From Flavisphingomonas formosensis (GTDB lineage: Bacteria > Pseudomonadota > Alphaproteobacteria > Sphingomonadales > Sphingomonadaceae), in the NCBI RefSeq assembly GCF_009755815.1, contig NZ_WRPK01000011.1:186001-250000 (forward strand): DNA of 64,000 nt, given 5' to 3'. Positions within the stretch are counted from its first letter, which is position 1, and each line of letters opens with the position of its first letter. The notes under the pieces are model-generated. The model did no database searches. It was not told the DNA's origin and was given only the letters and a program-made list of their open reading frames with translations. Of the stretch, positions 9,428 to 17,866 are shown one piece after another. The position numbers and the translations under genes were made by a program.

Positions 9428-9537
9428 CGCGGCGAAGACCTTCGTCGTGCCGAATGCGTTTACGGAAAGCAAGGACGCTCCGCGACCCGCGCTTCGGCAC
9501 CCACATTCCTCATTCTGGCTCTGGCGGCGGCAGGTTT

Positions 9538-9561
9538 CGCCATATATGCACGGACATAACG
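9538..9561. promoter_or_regulatory. Candidate ModE box upstream of modA
   Basis: The left half CGCCATATA (9538-9546) and the right half GACATAACG (9553-9561, reverse complement CGTTATGTC) form an imperfect inverted repeat. It resembles the CGYTATAT...ATATAACG pattern of ModE operators. It ends 15 bp before the modA start and overlaps the region expected for the promoter. This location fits repression of modABC. Confidence 0.5.
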
Positions 9562-9576
9562 TCCGGAGAGTTCGGC

Positions 9577-10344
9577 ATGCCGCAAAGCTTGGTCCGTCTA
9601 TGTCTTCTCATCGTCGCGGCAGTGATGCCGCTTGCCGGGGTACAGGCCAGGCCGCCGCTGGTGCTGGCTGCTGCCAGCCTCCAGGAATCGCTCTCGGCCG
9701 CGGCGAATGCATGGGCGGCGCGCAAGCATGAGAAGCCGGTGCTCTCCTTCGCCGCATCCTCCGCGCTGGCGCGGCAGATCGAAGCCGGTGCGCCAGCCGA
9801 TCTCTTCATCTCCGCTGATGAGCCATGGATGGACGACGTCGAAAAGCACGGCCTCGTGAAGCCCGGCACGCGCATTTCCTTCCTGGCCAACCGGCTGGTG
9901 CTGATCGCGCCGATGGCCAGCAAGACCAGGATCGCCATCCGCCAGGGCATGCCGCTCGCCAAGGCACTGGGCGAAGGGCGGCTGGCGATGGGCGATCCGG
10001 ATTCGGTGCCTGCCGGCAAATATGGCAAGGCGGCACTAAGCGCGCTCGGCGTGTGGCCGATGGTGGAAGCCAAGGTTGCACGGGCTGAGAATGTCCGCGC
10101 CGCGCTGGCACTGGTGGAGCGCGGCGAAGCGCCCTTCGGCATCGTCTATGAGACCGACGCCAAGGCCTCCAAGGGTGTGCGCATCGTCGGCGTTTTCCCG
10201 CCGGACAGCCATCCGAAGATCACCTATCCGATCGCGACGCTGATCGGCGCTACCAGCGCCGACGCAGACGGTTTTCGCCGCTTCCTGGTTTCGAGCACGG
10301 GCCGCGCGATCTTCGCGCGCTACGGCTTCACCAAGCCGCAATAG
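9577..10344 (+). CDS. modA: Molybdate ABC transporter, periplasmic binding protein
   Basis: Captures molybdate (or tungstate) in the periplasm and delivers it to ModB. The protein has 255 residues with an N-terminal signal peptide ending near VQARPP. The mature part shows the ModA signature LVLAAASLQESL, then FAASSALARQIEAGAPADLFISAD, LANRLVLIAP, GDPDSVPAGKYGKAAL and GEAPFGIVYETDA (each partial). The start at 9577 is supported by GGAGAG 6-11 bp upstream. It is first in a modABC operon, with modB starting 9 bp after the stop. Confidence 0.95.
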   Translation: MPQSLVRLCLLIVAAVMPLAGVQARPPLVLAAASLQESLSAAANAWAARKHEKPVLSFAASSALARQIEAGAPADLFISADEPWMDDVEKHGLVKPGTRISFLANRLVLIAPMASKTRIAIRQGMPLAKALGEGRLAMGDPDSVPAGKYGKAALSALGVWPMVEAKVARAENVRAALALVERGEAPFGIVYETDAKASKGVRIVGVFPPDSHPKITYPIATLIGATSADADGFRRFLVSSTGRAIFARYGFTKPQ

Positions 10345-10353
10345 GGCTGCGCG

Positions 10354-11052
10354 ATGGGCCTGACGGCGGACGAATGGGACATCATCCGCCTTTCGCTCAA
10401 GGTGAGCTTCGTGGCGGTCGGCCTGTGCCTGCCGGTCGCTTTCGCCCTCGCTTGGGTGCTGGCGCGCGGGCGCTTTCCGGGTAAGCTGCTGCTCGACGGT
10501 ATCGTGCATCTCCCGCTGGTGCTGCCGCCGGTGGTGACGGGCTGGCTGCTGCTGATCGGCTTCGGTCGGAACGGGCCGGCCGGGGTGCTGCTCTATGACT
10601 GGTTCGGCCTCACCCTGATCTTTCGCTGGACGGGCGCCGCGCTCGCCGCCGCGATCATGGCCTTGCCCCTGATGGTTCGTGCGATGCGGCTCTCGATCGA
10701 AGCGGTCGACCAGCGGCTCGAAGGCGCCGCGAGGACCTTGGGCGCCCGGCCGGTCCATGTCTTCTGGACCATCACCCTGCCGCTTTCACTGCCGGGTGTG
10801 CTCGCCGGCGCGGTGCTGGGCTTCGCGCGCTCGATCGGCGAGTTCGGGGCGACCATCACTTTCGTTTCCAACATCCCCGGCGAGACGCGCACGCTCCCGA
10901 TCGCCATCTATGCCGCGCTGCAGGTGCCGGGATCGGAGGGGGTGGTGACGCGCCTCGCGATCATCTCCGTGATCCTGTCGCTGGTCGCGCTGATCGCGTC
11001 GGAGGCGCTGTCGCGCCGCGCCGGGGCGGGACGGGGCAATCATGTCCTTTGA
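10354..11052 (+). CDS. modB: Molybdate ABC transporter, permease
   Basis: Inner-membrane channel of the molybdate importer, 232 residues with about five to six hydrophobic helices. It carries the ABC-permease coupling loop EGAARTLGARPVHVFWTITL (residues 128-147) and the ModB motif FARSIGEFGATITF. It overlaps modC by 11 bp, implying translational coupling. Confidence 0.95.
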   Translation: MGLTADEWDIIRLSLKVSFVAVGLCLPVAFALAWVLARGRFPGKLLLDGIVHLPLVLPPVVTGWLLLIGFGRNGPAGVLLYDWFGLTLIFRWTGAALAAAIMALPLMVRAMRLSIEAVDQRLEGAARTLGARPVHVFWTITLPLSLPGVLAGAVLGFARSIGEFGATITFVSNIPGETRTLPIAIYAALQVPGSEGVVTRLAIISVILSLVALIASEALSRRAGAGRGNHVL

Positions 11053-11665
11053 AATCCACGTCTCGCGCCGGCTGGGCGACCGGGAGATCGCACTGTCGCT
11101 GTCGAGCGGCGGCGGCCTGACCGCGCTGTTCGGCCCATCAGGTGCTGGCAAGACGAGCCTGCTCAACATGGTGGCCGGTTTGCTACGGCCCGACATCGGT
11201 TGGATCGCGGTGGCCGGCGAAACGCTGTACGACAGCGAGAAGGGCGTCGACGTCGCGATCGAGCGGCGGCGCGCCGGCTATGTCTTCCAGGATGGAAGGC
11301 TCTTCCCACATAAGCGGGTGCGCGCCAACCTCGTCTATGGCGAGCGGTTGGCGGACGCCGCGAACCGCTGGATCGGGCTGGACGAGGTGGTCACCTTCCT
11401 CGGCATCGGCGGCCTGCTCGATCGCTGGCCGCAGACGCTTTCGGGCGGAGAGGCGCAGCGCGTCGCGATCGGCCGCGCCTTGCTCTCCGGCCCGCGCTTC
11501 CTGCTGATGGACGAGCCGCTTGCCTCGCTGGATGCGCCGCGGCGCGAGGAGATCATGCGGGTTATCGAGCGGGTACGGGACGAGCTGGCGCTGCCGATCC
11601 TCTATGTGAGCCACGACCGGCGCGAGATCGACCGCCTCGCGACGCGGGTGGTGGAGCTCCTGTAA
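11042..11665 (+). CDS. modC: Molybdate ABC transporter, ATP-binding protein (short form)
   Basis: ATPase that powers molybdate import, 207 residues. The Walker A motif GPSGAGKTS is at about residues 31-39, the signature LSGGEAQRVAIGRAL at about 132-146, and Walker B FLLMDEPLASLDAP follows, then the switch histidine in LYVSHDRREI. Typical ModC is about 350 residues with a C-terminal TOBE/Mop domain. This one stops just after the ATPase core, so that regulatory domain is absent. The stop codon lies just before an intergenic palindromic repeat, which could suggest truncation, but the ATPase core itself is complete. Confidence 0.92.
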   Translation: MSFEIHVSRRLGDREIALSLSSGGGLTALFGPSGAGKTSLLNMVAGLLRPDIGWIAVAGETLYDSEKGVDVAIERRRAGYVFQDGRLFPHKRVRANLVYGERLADAANRWIGLDEVVTFLGIGGLLDRWPQTLSGGEAQRVAIGRALLSGPRFLLMDEPLASLDAPRREEIMRVIERVRDELALPILYVSHDRREIDRLATRVVELL

Positions 11666-11666
11666 T

Positions 11667-11803
11667 CATCCCCGGAACGGGGAGGGGGACCATGCGCAGC
11701 ATGGTGGAGGGGCCGCTCTCACTTCAGATGCATCGCTCGTGGTGAGCGGCGGCCCCTCCACCGCCTTTCAGGCGGTCCCCCTCTCCCTTTTGGGGGAGGA
11801 TAA
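11667..11803. repeat. Intergenic palindromic repeat, copy 1
   Basis: A ~137-bp element fills the space between the convergent modC and dapD. Its left arm carries CCCCGGAACGGGGAGGGGGA and ATGGTGGAGGGG; its right arm carries CCCCTCCACCGCC and ends in GGGGGAGGAT. The arms are imperfect inverted repeats, so the transcript would fold into a long hairpin that could terminate both converging genes. A second copy with the same arms but a different centre is at 13373-13514. Confidence 0.85.
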
Positions 11804-11807
11804 AGAA

Positions 11808-12644
11808 TCAGTCCCGCAGCAGTTCGTTGATACCGGTCTTGGCACGGGTCTGGGCGTCGACGCGTTTGACGATCACGGCGCAGTAGAGCGACGGTCCCGC
11901 GGAGCCGTCCGGCAGCGGCTTGCCCGGCAGCGCGCCCGGAACCACGACCGCATAGCTCGGCACGCGGCCGACGAAGACCTCGCCGGTCGCGCGGTCGACG
12001 ATCTTGGTCGAGGCGCCGAGATAGACGCCCATGGACAGTACGGCGCCTTCCTCGACGATCACGCCTTCGGCGACTTCCGAACGGGCGCCGATGAAGCAAT
12101 TATCCTCGATCACCACTGGGTTGGCCTGCAGCGGCTCTAGCACGCCGCCGATGCCGACGCCGCCGGAGAGATGGACGTTCCTGCCGATCTGGGCGCAGCT
12201 GCCGACCGTCGCCCAGGTGTCGACCATCGTGCCTTCGCCGACATGGGCGCCGATGTTGACGAAGCTCGGCATCAGCACGACGCCTTTGGAGATGTGCGCG
12301 CCGGCGCGGGCCACCGCGCCCGGCACCACGCGGAAGCCGGCGGCACGGAACTTCGCCTCGTCCCAGCCGGCGAACTTGCTCGGCACCTTGTCCCAACCCG
12401 GCGCGCCACCCGATCCGCCGGGCACGAGGGCGTTGTCGTTGAGCCGGAAGGAGAGCAGCACCGCCTTCTTCAGCCACTGGTTGACGATCCATTCGCCGCC
12501 GCTCTTCTCGGCCACGCGCGCTTCGCCGGAATCCAGCAGCGCGAGCGCGGCTTCCACTGCATCGCGCACTTCGCCTTTCGTGGCGAAGCCAAGCCCGTCG
12601 CGCTCGTCCCAGGCCTTTTCGATTACGGCGCGCAGATCACTCAT
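11808..12644 (-). CDS. dapD: Tetrahydrodipicolinate N-succinyltransferase
   Basis: Transfers succinyl from succinyl-CoA to 2,3,4,5-tetrahydrodipicolinate in the succinylase branch of lysine and diaminopimelate synthesis. The protein has 278 residues. A left-handed beta-helix of hexapeptide repeats spans about residues 110-220 (for example [20 protein letters not shown] and [16 protein letters not shown]). The DapD-typical [17 protein letters not shown] is at about 52-68. The ATG overlaps the stop of the upstream HAD gene by 4 bp, so the two are translationally coupled. Confidence 0.96.
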   Translation of the reverse strand: MSDLRAVIEKAWDERDGLGFATKGEVRDAVEAALALLDSGEARVAEKSGGEWIVNQWLKKAVLLSFRLNDNALVPGGSGGAPGWDKVPSKFAGWDEAKFRAAGFRVVPGAVARAGAHISKGVVLMPSFVNIGAHVGEGTMVDTWATVGSCAQIGRNVHLSGGVGIGGVLEPLQANPVVIEDNCFIGARSEVAEGVIVEEGAVLSMGVYLGASTKIVDRATGEVFVGRVPSYAVVVPGALPGKPLPDGSAGPSLYCAVIVKRVDAQTRAKTGINELLRD

Positions 12645-13315
12645 TTGCCATTCGCTCCCGTGATGGATTCCAACCATTCGCCCACGTCGGACGTCTCATA
12701 ATCGATGAAACTGGGATGCGCGTCCGCGCTGCCCCGCTCGGAGCCGTTGTTGACCCAGACGGTGGTCATGCCGAGCTCCTTCGCCGGCTTCAGATTACGC
12801 GCAAGATCATCGACGAACAGCGCGCTCGACGGACGGACGCCCAGCGCCTCGATCATCGAGCGGTAGCTGTCCGGCTGGGGCTTCGGCTGATAGGCACAGG
12901 CATGGATGTCATGGATCGCCTCGAACGCGTCGGACAGCCCGAGCCGCGCGAGCACGCGCTGTGCGTAGGGCGCATCGCCATTGGTGAACACCAGCTTGCG
13001 TCCCGGCAGCGCGGCGACCGAACGGATCAGCCGCGCATCCTCGGCCAGCACGTCCATCTCGATATCGTGGACATAGCCAAGGAAGTCATGCGGATCGACG
13101 CCATGCGCCTGCATCAGGCCGCTCAGCGTCGTGCCATGCTCGATGAAATAGCTCTTCTGGATGCGCCGCGCCTCGATCGGATCGACGCCGAGGAGGTTCT
13201 GGATGAACTGGCCCATGCGCACGTCGATCAGGCCGAACAGATCCGTCGACGCTGGATACAGCGTGTTATCGAGATCGAAGATCCACGTGTCGATATGGGC
13301 GAGCGCAGGTGTCAT
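12641..13315 (-). CDS. HAD-superfamily pyrimidine 5'-nucleotidase-like phosphatase
   Basis: 224-residue haloacid-dehalogenase hydrolase. The nucleophile motif is [10 protein letters not shown] with Asp14 and Asp16; motif II is VFTNGD, the motif III lysine lies in [10 protein letters not shown], and motif IV is [11 protein letters not shown]. The LYP variant of motif I and the length fit the pyrimidine 5'-nucleotidase (SDT1-like) group. It is the first gene of a two-gene unit with dapD, a pairing seen in other alphaproteobacteria. Specific substrate is not readable from sequence. Confidence 0.88.
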   Translation of the reverse strand: MTPALAHIDTWIFDLDNTLYPASTDLFGLIDVRMGQFIQNLLGVDPIEARRIQKSYFIEHGTTLSGLMQAHGVDPHDFLGYVHDIEMDVLAEDARLIRSVAALPGRKLVFTNGDAPYAQRVLARLGLSDAFEAIHDIHACAYQPKPQPDSYRSMIEALGVRPSSALFVDDLARNLKPAKELGMTTVWVNNGSERGSADAHPSFIDYETSDVGEWLESITGANGK

Positions 13316-13372
13316 GGGGCGCGCTCGCACTAGAGGAAGCGGAGAGGCGGGACAACCGTCATCACCTTCCCC

Positions 13373-13514
13373 CATCTTCCCCGGAACGGGAAGGGGGACC
13401 ATCCGAAGGATGGTGGAGGGGTTCCGCGCTATCGGTCATTGCTCCGTGCGAAGAGAGGTGGGGTCCCCTCCACCGCGCTGCGCGCGGCCCCCTCCCCGTT
13501 CCGGGGAGGATGAG
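13373..13514. repeat. Intergenic palindromic repeat, copy 2
   Basis: A ~142-bp element between the sufA stop and the HAD gene start. The left end CTTCCCCGGAACGGGAAGG and right end CCCCGTTCCGGGGAGGAT are near-perfect inverted repeats. Inner arms ATGGTGGAGGGG and CCCCTCCACC also pair. It shares its arms with the element at 11667-11803; the central ~45 bp differ. It probably acts as a transcription terminator for the suf operon. Confidence 0.85.
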
Positions 13515-13518
13515 GGGA

Positions 13519-13872
13519 TCACACCGTGAAGCTCTCGCCGCAGCCGCAGCTGCCCTTGGCGTTTGGATTCTGGAACACGAAGCCAGCGCTGAAATCATCC
13601 TCGACCCAATTCATGGTCGAGCCGATCAGATAGAGGATCGAGCCGCCGTCGACGTAGAAATCCCCGCCCGGCGTCACGATCTTCTCGTCGAACGGATCCG
13701 CCTCGGTGACATAGTCGACCGAGTAGGCGAGGCCGGAGCAGCCGCGCCGCGGGGTTGAAAGCTTGACGCCGACGGCGCCCTCGGGTGCCTCGGCCATCAG
13801 CGCGGCGATGCGCGCTTCGGCCGAGGGGGTAAGGGTCAGCGCGGCGGGCCGGGCACGGGTGGTGGTCGCCAT
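13519..13872 (-). CDS. sufA: A-type Fe-S carrier protein (SufA/IscA family)
   Basis: Fe-S cluster carrier that receives clusters from the SufBCD scaffold and passes them to target proteins. It has 117 residues. The three conserved cysteines are present: Cys45 in RRGCSGLAY and Cys109/Cys111 in GSCGCGESF. It is the last gene of the suf operon, overlapping the preceding gene by one base (TGATG). Confidence 0.94.
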   Translation of the reverse strand: MATTTRARPAALTLTPSAEARIAALMAEAPEGAVGVKLSTPRRGCSGLAYSVDYVTEADPFDEKIVTPGGDFYVDGGSILYLIGSTMNWVEDDFSAGFVFQNPNAKGSCGCGESFTV

Positions 13873-14315
13873 CAGAGCATTCCTAACTCGAGCTTGGCTT
13901 CGTCGGACATCTTCTGCGGATCCCAGGGCGGATCCCAGACGAGGTTGACCTCCGCGACGCCGACCCCGGGCACGGAGCCGACGCGCAATTCCACCTCGCC
14001 CGGCATCGATTCTGCAACCGGGCAGTGCGGCGTGGTCAGCGTCATGGTGACGACGACATGGCCGCCATCGGCCACGTCTACGCCATAGACCAGGCCGAGA
14101 TCGTAGATGTTCACAGGAATCTCGGGATCGTAAATCTCCCGCAGCGCGGTGATCACGGCTTCGTAGATCTCGCCGCCCGGCTCGCCCGCGGGCACGCCGC
14201 GCGGCGCCTGGCTCAGGAAACCATCGAGATAATCTGGCTCGCGTTCGACGCGCGCCTTGGGTGGAGGCGCGACTGCGTCGACCTCTTCGCTGCTGAATGT
14301 GGGTTCGTCGTTCAT
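13872..14315 (-). CDS. SUF-associated DUF59/MIP18-family Fe-S assembly protein
   Basis: 147 residues with a low-complexity acidic N-terminus followed by a DUF59 (PaaD/MIP18/SufT-like) domain. Recognisable segments are ALREIYDPEIPVNIYDLGLV, VTMTLTTPHCPVAESMPGEV and VNLVWDPPWDPQKMSDEAK. The conserved cysteine of the family lies in PHCPVAE. Members within suf operons assist Fe-S cluster maturation. Its ATG overlaps the sufS stop by 4 bp. Confidence 0.93.
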   Translation of the reverse strand: MNDEPTFSSEEVDAVAPPPKARVEREPDYLDGFLSQAPRGVPAGEPGGEIYEAVITALREIYDPEIPVNIYDLGLVYGVDVADGGHVVVTMTLTTPHCPVAESMPGEVELRVGSVPGVGVAEVNLVWDPPWDPQKMSDEAKLELGML

Positions 14316-15523
14316 CCGAAAATTCTCGTCACCCGCTCGATCCCGCGCACCAGCCGCGCGACATCCTGTTCACCGTTATACACCCCGAAGCTGGCCCGTG
14401 CCGTTGCCGGCACACCGAGCACGTCCATCAGTGGCTGCGCGCAATGATGGCCGGCCCGGATCGCGACCTGTTCCTCGTCCAATATGGTGCCGACATCGTG
14501 GGGATGCACCCCCTCGACCGCAAAGCTGACGATGCCGGCCGAATTTTCCGGCCCGAACAGGCGCACGCTGTTGAGATTGCCCAGCGCCTCGCGTGTCAGC
14601 CGGACCAGCGCCGCCTCATGGGCGTGGATCGCATCGAGCCCGATCGCCTCGACATAGTCGATCGCGGCATGCAGACCCAGCGCGCCGGTGATGTGCGGCG
14701 TGCCGGCCTCGAACCGGGCAGGGGCGGGCGCATAGGTCGTCCGTTCGAAGGTCACCCGATCGATCATCGATCCGCCGCCCTGCCAGGGCGGCATCGAATC
14801 GAGGATCTCGGCCTTCGCCCAGAGCACGCCCACCCCGGTCGGCCCGTAGAGCTTGTGGCCGGAAAAGACGTAGAAATCCGCACCGAGCGTCGCGACGTCG
14901 ACGGCGAGCCGCGGCACCGCCTGGCAGCCGTCGACGAGCAGCTTGGCACCCACCGCATGGGCCATGTCGGCCGCGCGGCGCACGTCGAGGATCGACCCGA
15001 GCACGTTGGAGACATGAGCGAGCGCGACCAGCTTGTGTTGCGGCCCGATCATCGCCTCGGCGGCGACCAGATCGACCTGGCCATCCGCGGTCAGCGGGAT
15101 CACGTCGATCTCGGCCCCCGTGCGATCGCGCAGCAGCTGCCAAGGCACGATGTTGCTGTGATGCTCCAGCGCCGACAGCAGGATGCGATCGCCCGGCCCG
15201 AGGCGCTGGCCCCAGCTCTGCGCGACGAGATTGATGCCCTCGGTGGCGCCCCGCACGAAGACGATCTGGTCTGCCGAGGCGGCACCGATGAAGCCTGCGA
15301 CACGGCGCCGCGCGGCTTCATAGGCCAGCGTCATGTCCGCCGAGCGCTGATAGACGCCGCGATGCACCGTGGCATAGCTGGTGTCGTAGGCGCGGGTGAT
15401 CGCATCGATCACCGGGCGCGGCTTCTGTGCCGTGGCGGCTGTATCGAGATAGGCCCATCCCTGCGGGATCGCCGGGAAATCAGCGAGCAAGTCGAGCGGG
15501 CGGGTCTGGTCGAGAACGGTCAT
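14312..15523 (-). CDS. sufS: Cysteine desulfurase, SufS type
   Basis: PLP-dependent enzyme that removes sulfur from cysteine to give alanine and an enzyme persulfide for cluster assembly. It has 403 residues. The PLP lysine lies in SGHKLYGPTG (about residue 224). The ALEHHSNIVPWQLL segment binds PLP. The catalytic cysteine lies in IRAGHHCAQPLM near residue 359. It is separated from sufD by a 142-bp spacer occupied by a repeat element, unlike the tight overlaps elsewhere in this operon. No SufE gene is visible in the window. Confidence 0.96.
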   Translation of the reverse strand: MTVLDQTRPLDLLADFPAIPQGWAYLDTAATAQKPRPVIDAITRAYDTSYATVHRGVYQRSADMTLAYEAARRRVAGFIGAASADQIVFVRGATEGINLVAQSWGQRLGPGDRILLSALEHHSNIVPWQLLRDRTGAEIDVIPLTADGQVDLVAAEAMIGPQHKLVALAHVSNVLGSILDVRRAADMAHAVGAKLLVDGCQAVPRLAVDVATLGADFYVFSGHKLYGPTGVGVLWAKAEILDSMPPWQGGGSMIDRVTFERTTYAPAPARFEAGTPHITGALGLHAAIDYVEAIGLDAIHAHEAALVRLTREALGNLNSVRLFGPENSAGIVSFAVEGVHPHDVGTILDEEQVAIRAGHHCAQPLMDVLGVPATARASFGVYNGEQDVARLVRGIERVTRIFG

Positions 15524-15533
15524 TGCTAAGCCT

Positions 15534-15660
15534 CGTCACCCCAGCGGAAGCCGGGGTCTCTTGCCATTTCGAACCGGATGCCGGCCGAGAGCGATCCCAG
15601 CTTTCGCCGAAGGCGAAGTTCATCCTGAGCGAAGTCGAAGGGCTGGGATGGCGTCATTCG
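15534..15660. repeat. Repeat element inserted between sufS and sufD
   Basis: Contains an inverted repeat ATCCCAGC (15594-15601)/GCTGGGAT (15642-15649), a nested hairpin TTCGCC-GAA-GGCGAA (15603-15617), a CCCCAGCGGAAGCCGGGG hairpin near 15539-15556, and a CATCCTGAGCGAAGTCGAAG stretch (15621-15640). The last resembles a short palindromic repeat that is common in sphingomonad intergenic regions. It fills the only sizeable gap in the suf operon. Confidence 0.65.
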
Positions 15661-15665
15661 GAAGA

Positions 15666-16745
15666 TCACGCCGCCTCTCCCAGCCAGGCTTCGGCGTCGG
15701 CCAGCACCGCATCGCGTACCGCCTCCTCGCCGATCCGTTCCAGAGCGCCGGCGACGAAGGATCGCGTCAGCAGCGCGCGGGCAGGATGCGGCGGGATGCC
15801 GCGGCTTTGCATGTAGAACAGCGCCTGCTTGTCCAATTCGCCGATCGCGCAGCCATGGGCGCATTTCACGTCGTCCGCGAAGATTTCGAGCTCGGGCTTG
15901 GTGTTGATCGTCGCGGTGCGGGCCAGCAGCAGTCCCTTCAAAGACTGTTCGGCATCGGTCTGCTGTGCACCGCGCGCGACCTCGACGCGCGCGGCGATGC
16001 TGTCGGTCGCGCTGTCGTCCGCCACCGCCCGCCAGATCTGGCGGCTCGATCCGCCCGGTGCGGCATGGCGCAGTACGATGTTGGCGTCGTGGCGCTGATC
16101 GCCGCGGGCGAGAAGCGCGCCGCCGAACTCGGCGAAGGCGCCCTCGCCGTCGAGCGACAGGGCGGCGTCGATACGCGTCCCCGCGGCGCCGGCACCGAGC
16201 AGGATCGTCACCAGGCTGGCGCCCTCCGCTATTGCCGCTTCCTCGCGGATCGATTGGAAGCCGCTGGACTGGAGCAGTCGCACGGTGCGCATCAGCCGCG
16301 CCGAACGGGCGAGAGCGATGCGGGTGAAGCGATTGGCCCAGCCATCACCCACGAAGGTCTCGACGATGCTTGCCTGCGCGTCCTCGGCCAGCGTGATCCG
16401 CGCGGGCAGATGGCTGGCGCCGCCGGTCGCTACATGGACGATCTCGATCGTACCGGACGGCGCATGGTCGTGGCCGAGCGTCAGCACCCAGCCGTCTCCG
16501 CCGGCGAGCCGCGCGAGCGGGTGATCGCTCGCGTCGCCGGTCCGCCCGATCTCAACCGGCCCAGGGCGGCTGAGGCCCGCATCATAATGGCCGTCGATGA
16601 ACAGCAGGCGGGGGCCGTCGCCGATCCAGAAATCATGCGCGTCGATCACGCCGCCGCGTGGCGCCTGCTCGGCCAGCGTGGGCAGAGCGGAAAGGTCGCT
16701 CCAGCGCCACGCCTCCTGGCGGGTCGAAGGAAGAGCGAGCGTCAA
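15666..16745 (-). CDS. sufD: SufD, Fe-S scaffold subunit
   Basis: Beta-helical subunit of the SufBC2D scaffold, 359 residues, TTG start overlapping the sufC stop by 4 bp. The C-terminal SufBD core contains SLKGLLLARTATINTKPELE and FADDVKCAHGCAIGELD, with the conserved cysteine and histidine near residue 300, then ALFYMQSRGIP. The N-terminal third is diverged, as usual for SufD. Confidence 0.94.
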   Translation of the reverse strand: MTLALPSTRQEAWRWSDLSALPTLAEQAPRGGVIDAHDFWIGDGPRLLFIDGHYDAGLSRPGPVEIGRTGDASDHPLARLAGGDGWVLTLGHDHAPSGTIEIVHVATGGASHLPARITLAEDAQASIVETFVGDGWANRFTRIALARSARLMRTVRLLQSSGFQSIREEAAIAEGASLVTILLGAGAAGTRIDAALSLDGEGAFAEFGGALLARGDQRHDANIVLRHAAPGGSSRQIWRAVADDSATDSIAARVEVARGAQQTDAEQSLKGLLLARTATINTKPELEIFADDVKCAHGCAIGELDKQALFYMQSRGIPPHPARALLTRSFVAGALERIGEEAVRDAVLADAEAWLGEAA

Positions 16746-17488
16746 GCGGCCACCTGTGCGTAACCCTCTCGCTCCAGTTCGAGCGCGAGTTCCGGCCCGC
16801 CCGACTTCACGATCCGCCCGGCGGCGAGCACGTGCACGAAGTCCGGCTTCACATAGTCGAGCAGCCGCTGATAATGGGTGATGAGCAGCACCGACTTGCC
16901 CGGTTTGCGCATGATCCTGTTGATGCCTTCGGACACCACCCGCAGCGCATCGATGTCGAGCCCGCTGTCGGTTTCGTCGAGAATGGCGAGCTTCGGATCG
17001 ATGATCCCCATCTGCACCATCTCGTTGCGCTTCTTCTCGCCACCCGAGAAGCCGACGTTCACCGGGCGCTTGAGCATGTCCATCGAAAGGCCGAGCGCAT
17101 CCGCCTGGCCGCGGGCGAGGCGCAGGAAATCGCCGCCCGACAGCGGCTCCTCGCCGCGCAGCTTGCGCTGGGCGTTGAGCGCTTCGCGCAGGAACTGGAC
17201 GTTGGAGACGCCGGGAATCTCGACCGGATATTGGAAGCCGAGAAACAGGCCGGCCGCCGCCCGCTCATGCGGGTCGAGCGCAAGGAGGTCCTGGCCATCG
17301 AACGTGGCGCTGCCGCCCGTCACTTCATAGCCGGGGCGGCCGCCCAGGACGTAGGACAGCGTCGACTTGCCGGCGCCGTTGGGGCCCATGATCGCGTGCA
17401 CCTCGCCCGCGTTGATGCTGAGCGAGAGGCCTTTGAGGATCGGCTTGCCGTCCACCTCGGCGTTGAGATTTTCAATTTTCAGTATCAC
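16742..17488 (-). CDS. sufC: SufC, Fe-S assembly ATPase
   Basis: ABC-type ATPase that drives the SufB/SufD scaffold, 248 residues, GTG start. Walker A is GPNGAGKSTLS, the family-specific signature is FSGGEKKRNEMVQ, and Walker B is LAILDETDSGLDIDAL. It starts 3 bp after the small exported-protein gene and overlaps sufD. Confidence 0.96.
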   Translation of the reverse strand: MILKIENLNAEVDGKPILKGLSLSINAGEVHAIMGPNGAGKSTLSYVLGGRPGYEVTGGSATFDGQDLLALDPHERAAAGLFLGFQYPVEIPGVSNVQFLREALNAQRKLRGEEPLSGGDFLRLARGQADALGLSMDMLKRPVNVGFSGGEKKRNEMVQMGIIDPKLAILDETDSGLDIDALRVVSEGINRIMRKPGKSVLLITHYQRLLDYVKPDFVHVLAAGRIVKSGGPELALELEREGYAQVAA

Positions 17489-17491
17489 CGC

Positions 17492-17866
17492 TCAATGTAC
17501 CTGTCTGTTGTGAGCAATCGTTGTAGCTACAAACCCATTCACGATTCGGATCGAAATGAGGTTCATCGCCGCACGACCTTGATCCATGCTCATCGAACCA
17601 TCGCGGATTTCCTTGATCTGCCGAACTAGCGGATCAACATGTTCGAGGCATGCGCCCATTGCTTTGTCGGCGACCACGGTGCGTTCGTCATCGCTTAGAA
17701 CAGAGACTCTATCGCCGATCTGCTTCTCGACTTCCGATTTCAGGCAGGCGTCGAGCGGATTGAGCGGGGGATTCATCGCGGGTGCCGTTGTCGAGCAAAG
17801 AGTCAGGCCGAAAAAGGCGGCAGCCGGGGTCACGACGGCACGCGACGTTGAACGCTTTTTGATCAC
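17492..17866 (-). CDS. Small predicted exported protein of unknown function within the suf operon
   Basis: 124 residues with a GTG start that overlaps the sufB stop by 4 bp (GTGA). A basic N-terminus followed by [20 protein letters not shown] looks like a signal peptide. The remaining ~95 residues are mostly helical and polar, with two cysteines in DACLKSEV and GACLEHV and the segment [16 protein letters not shown] do not recognise the family. Coupling to sufB upstream and a 3-bp gap to sufC downstream show it is a real operon member. A periplasmic protein in an Fe-S assembly operon is unexpected. Confidence 0.7.
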   Translation of the reverse strand: MIKKRSTSRAVVTPAAAFFGLTLCSTTAPAMNPPLNPLDACLKSEVEKQIGDRVSVLSDDERTVVADKAMGACLEHVDPLVRQIKEIRDGSMSMDQGRAAMNLISIRIVNGFVATTIAHNRQVH

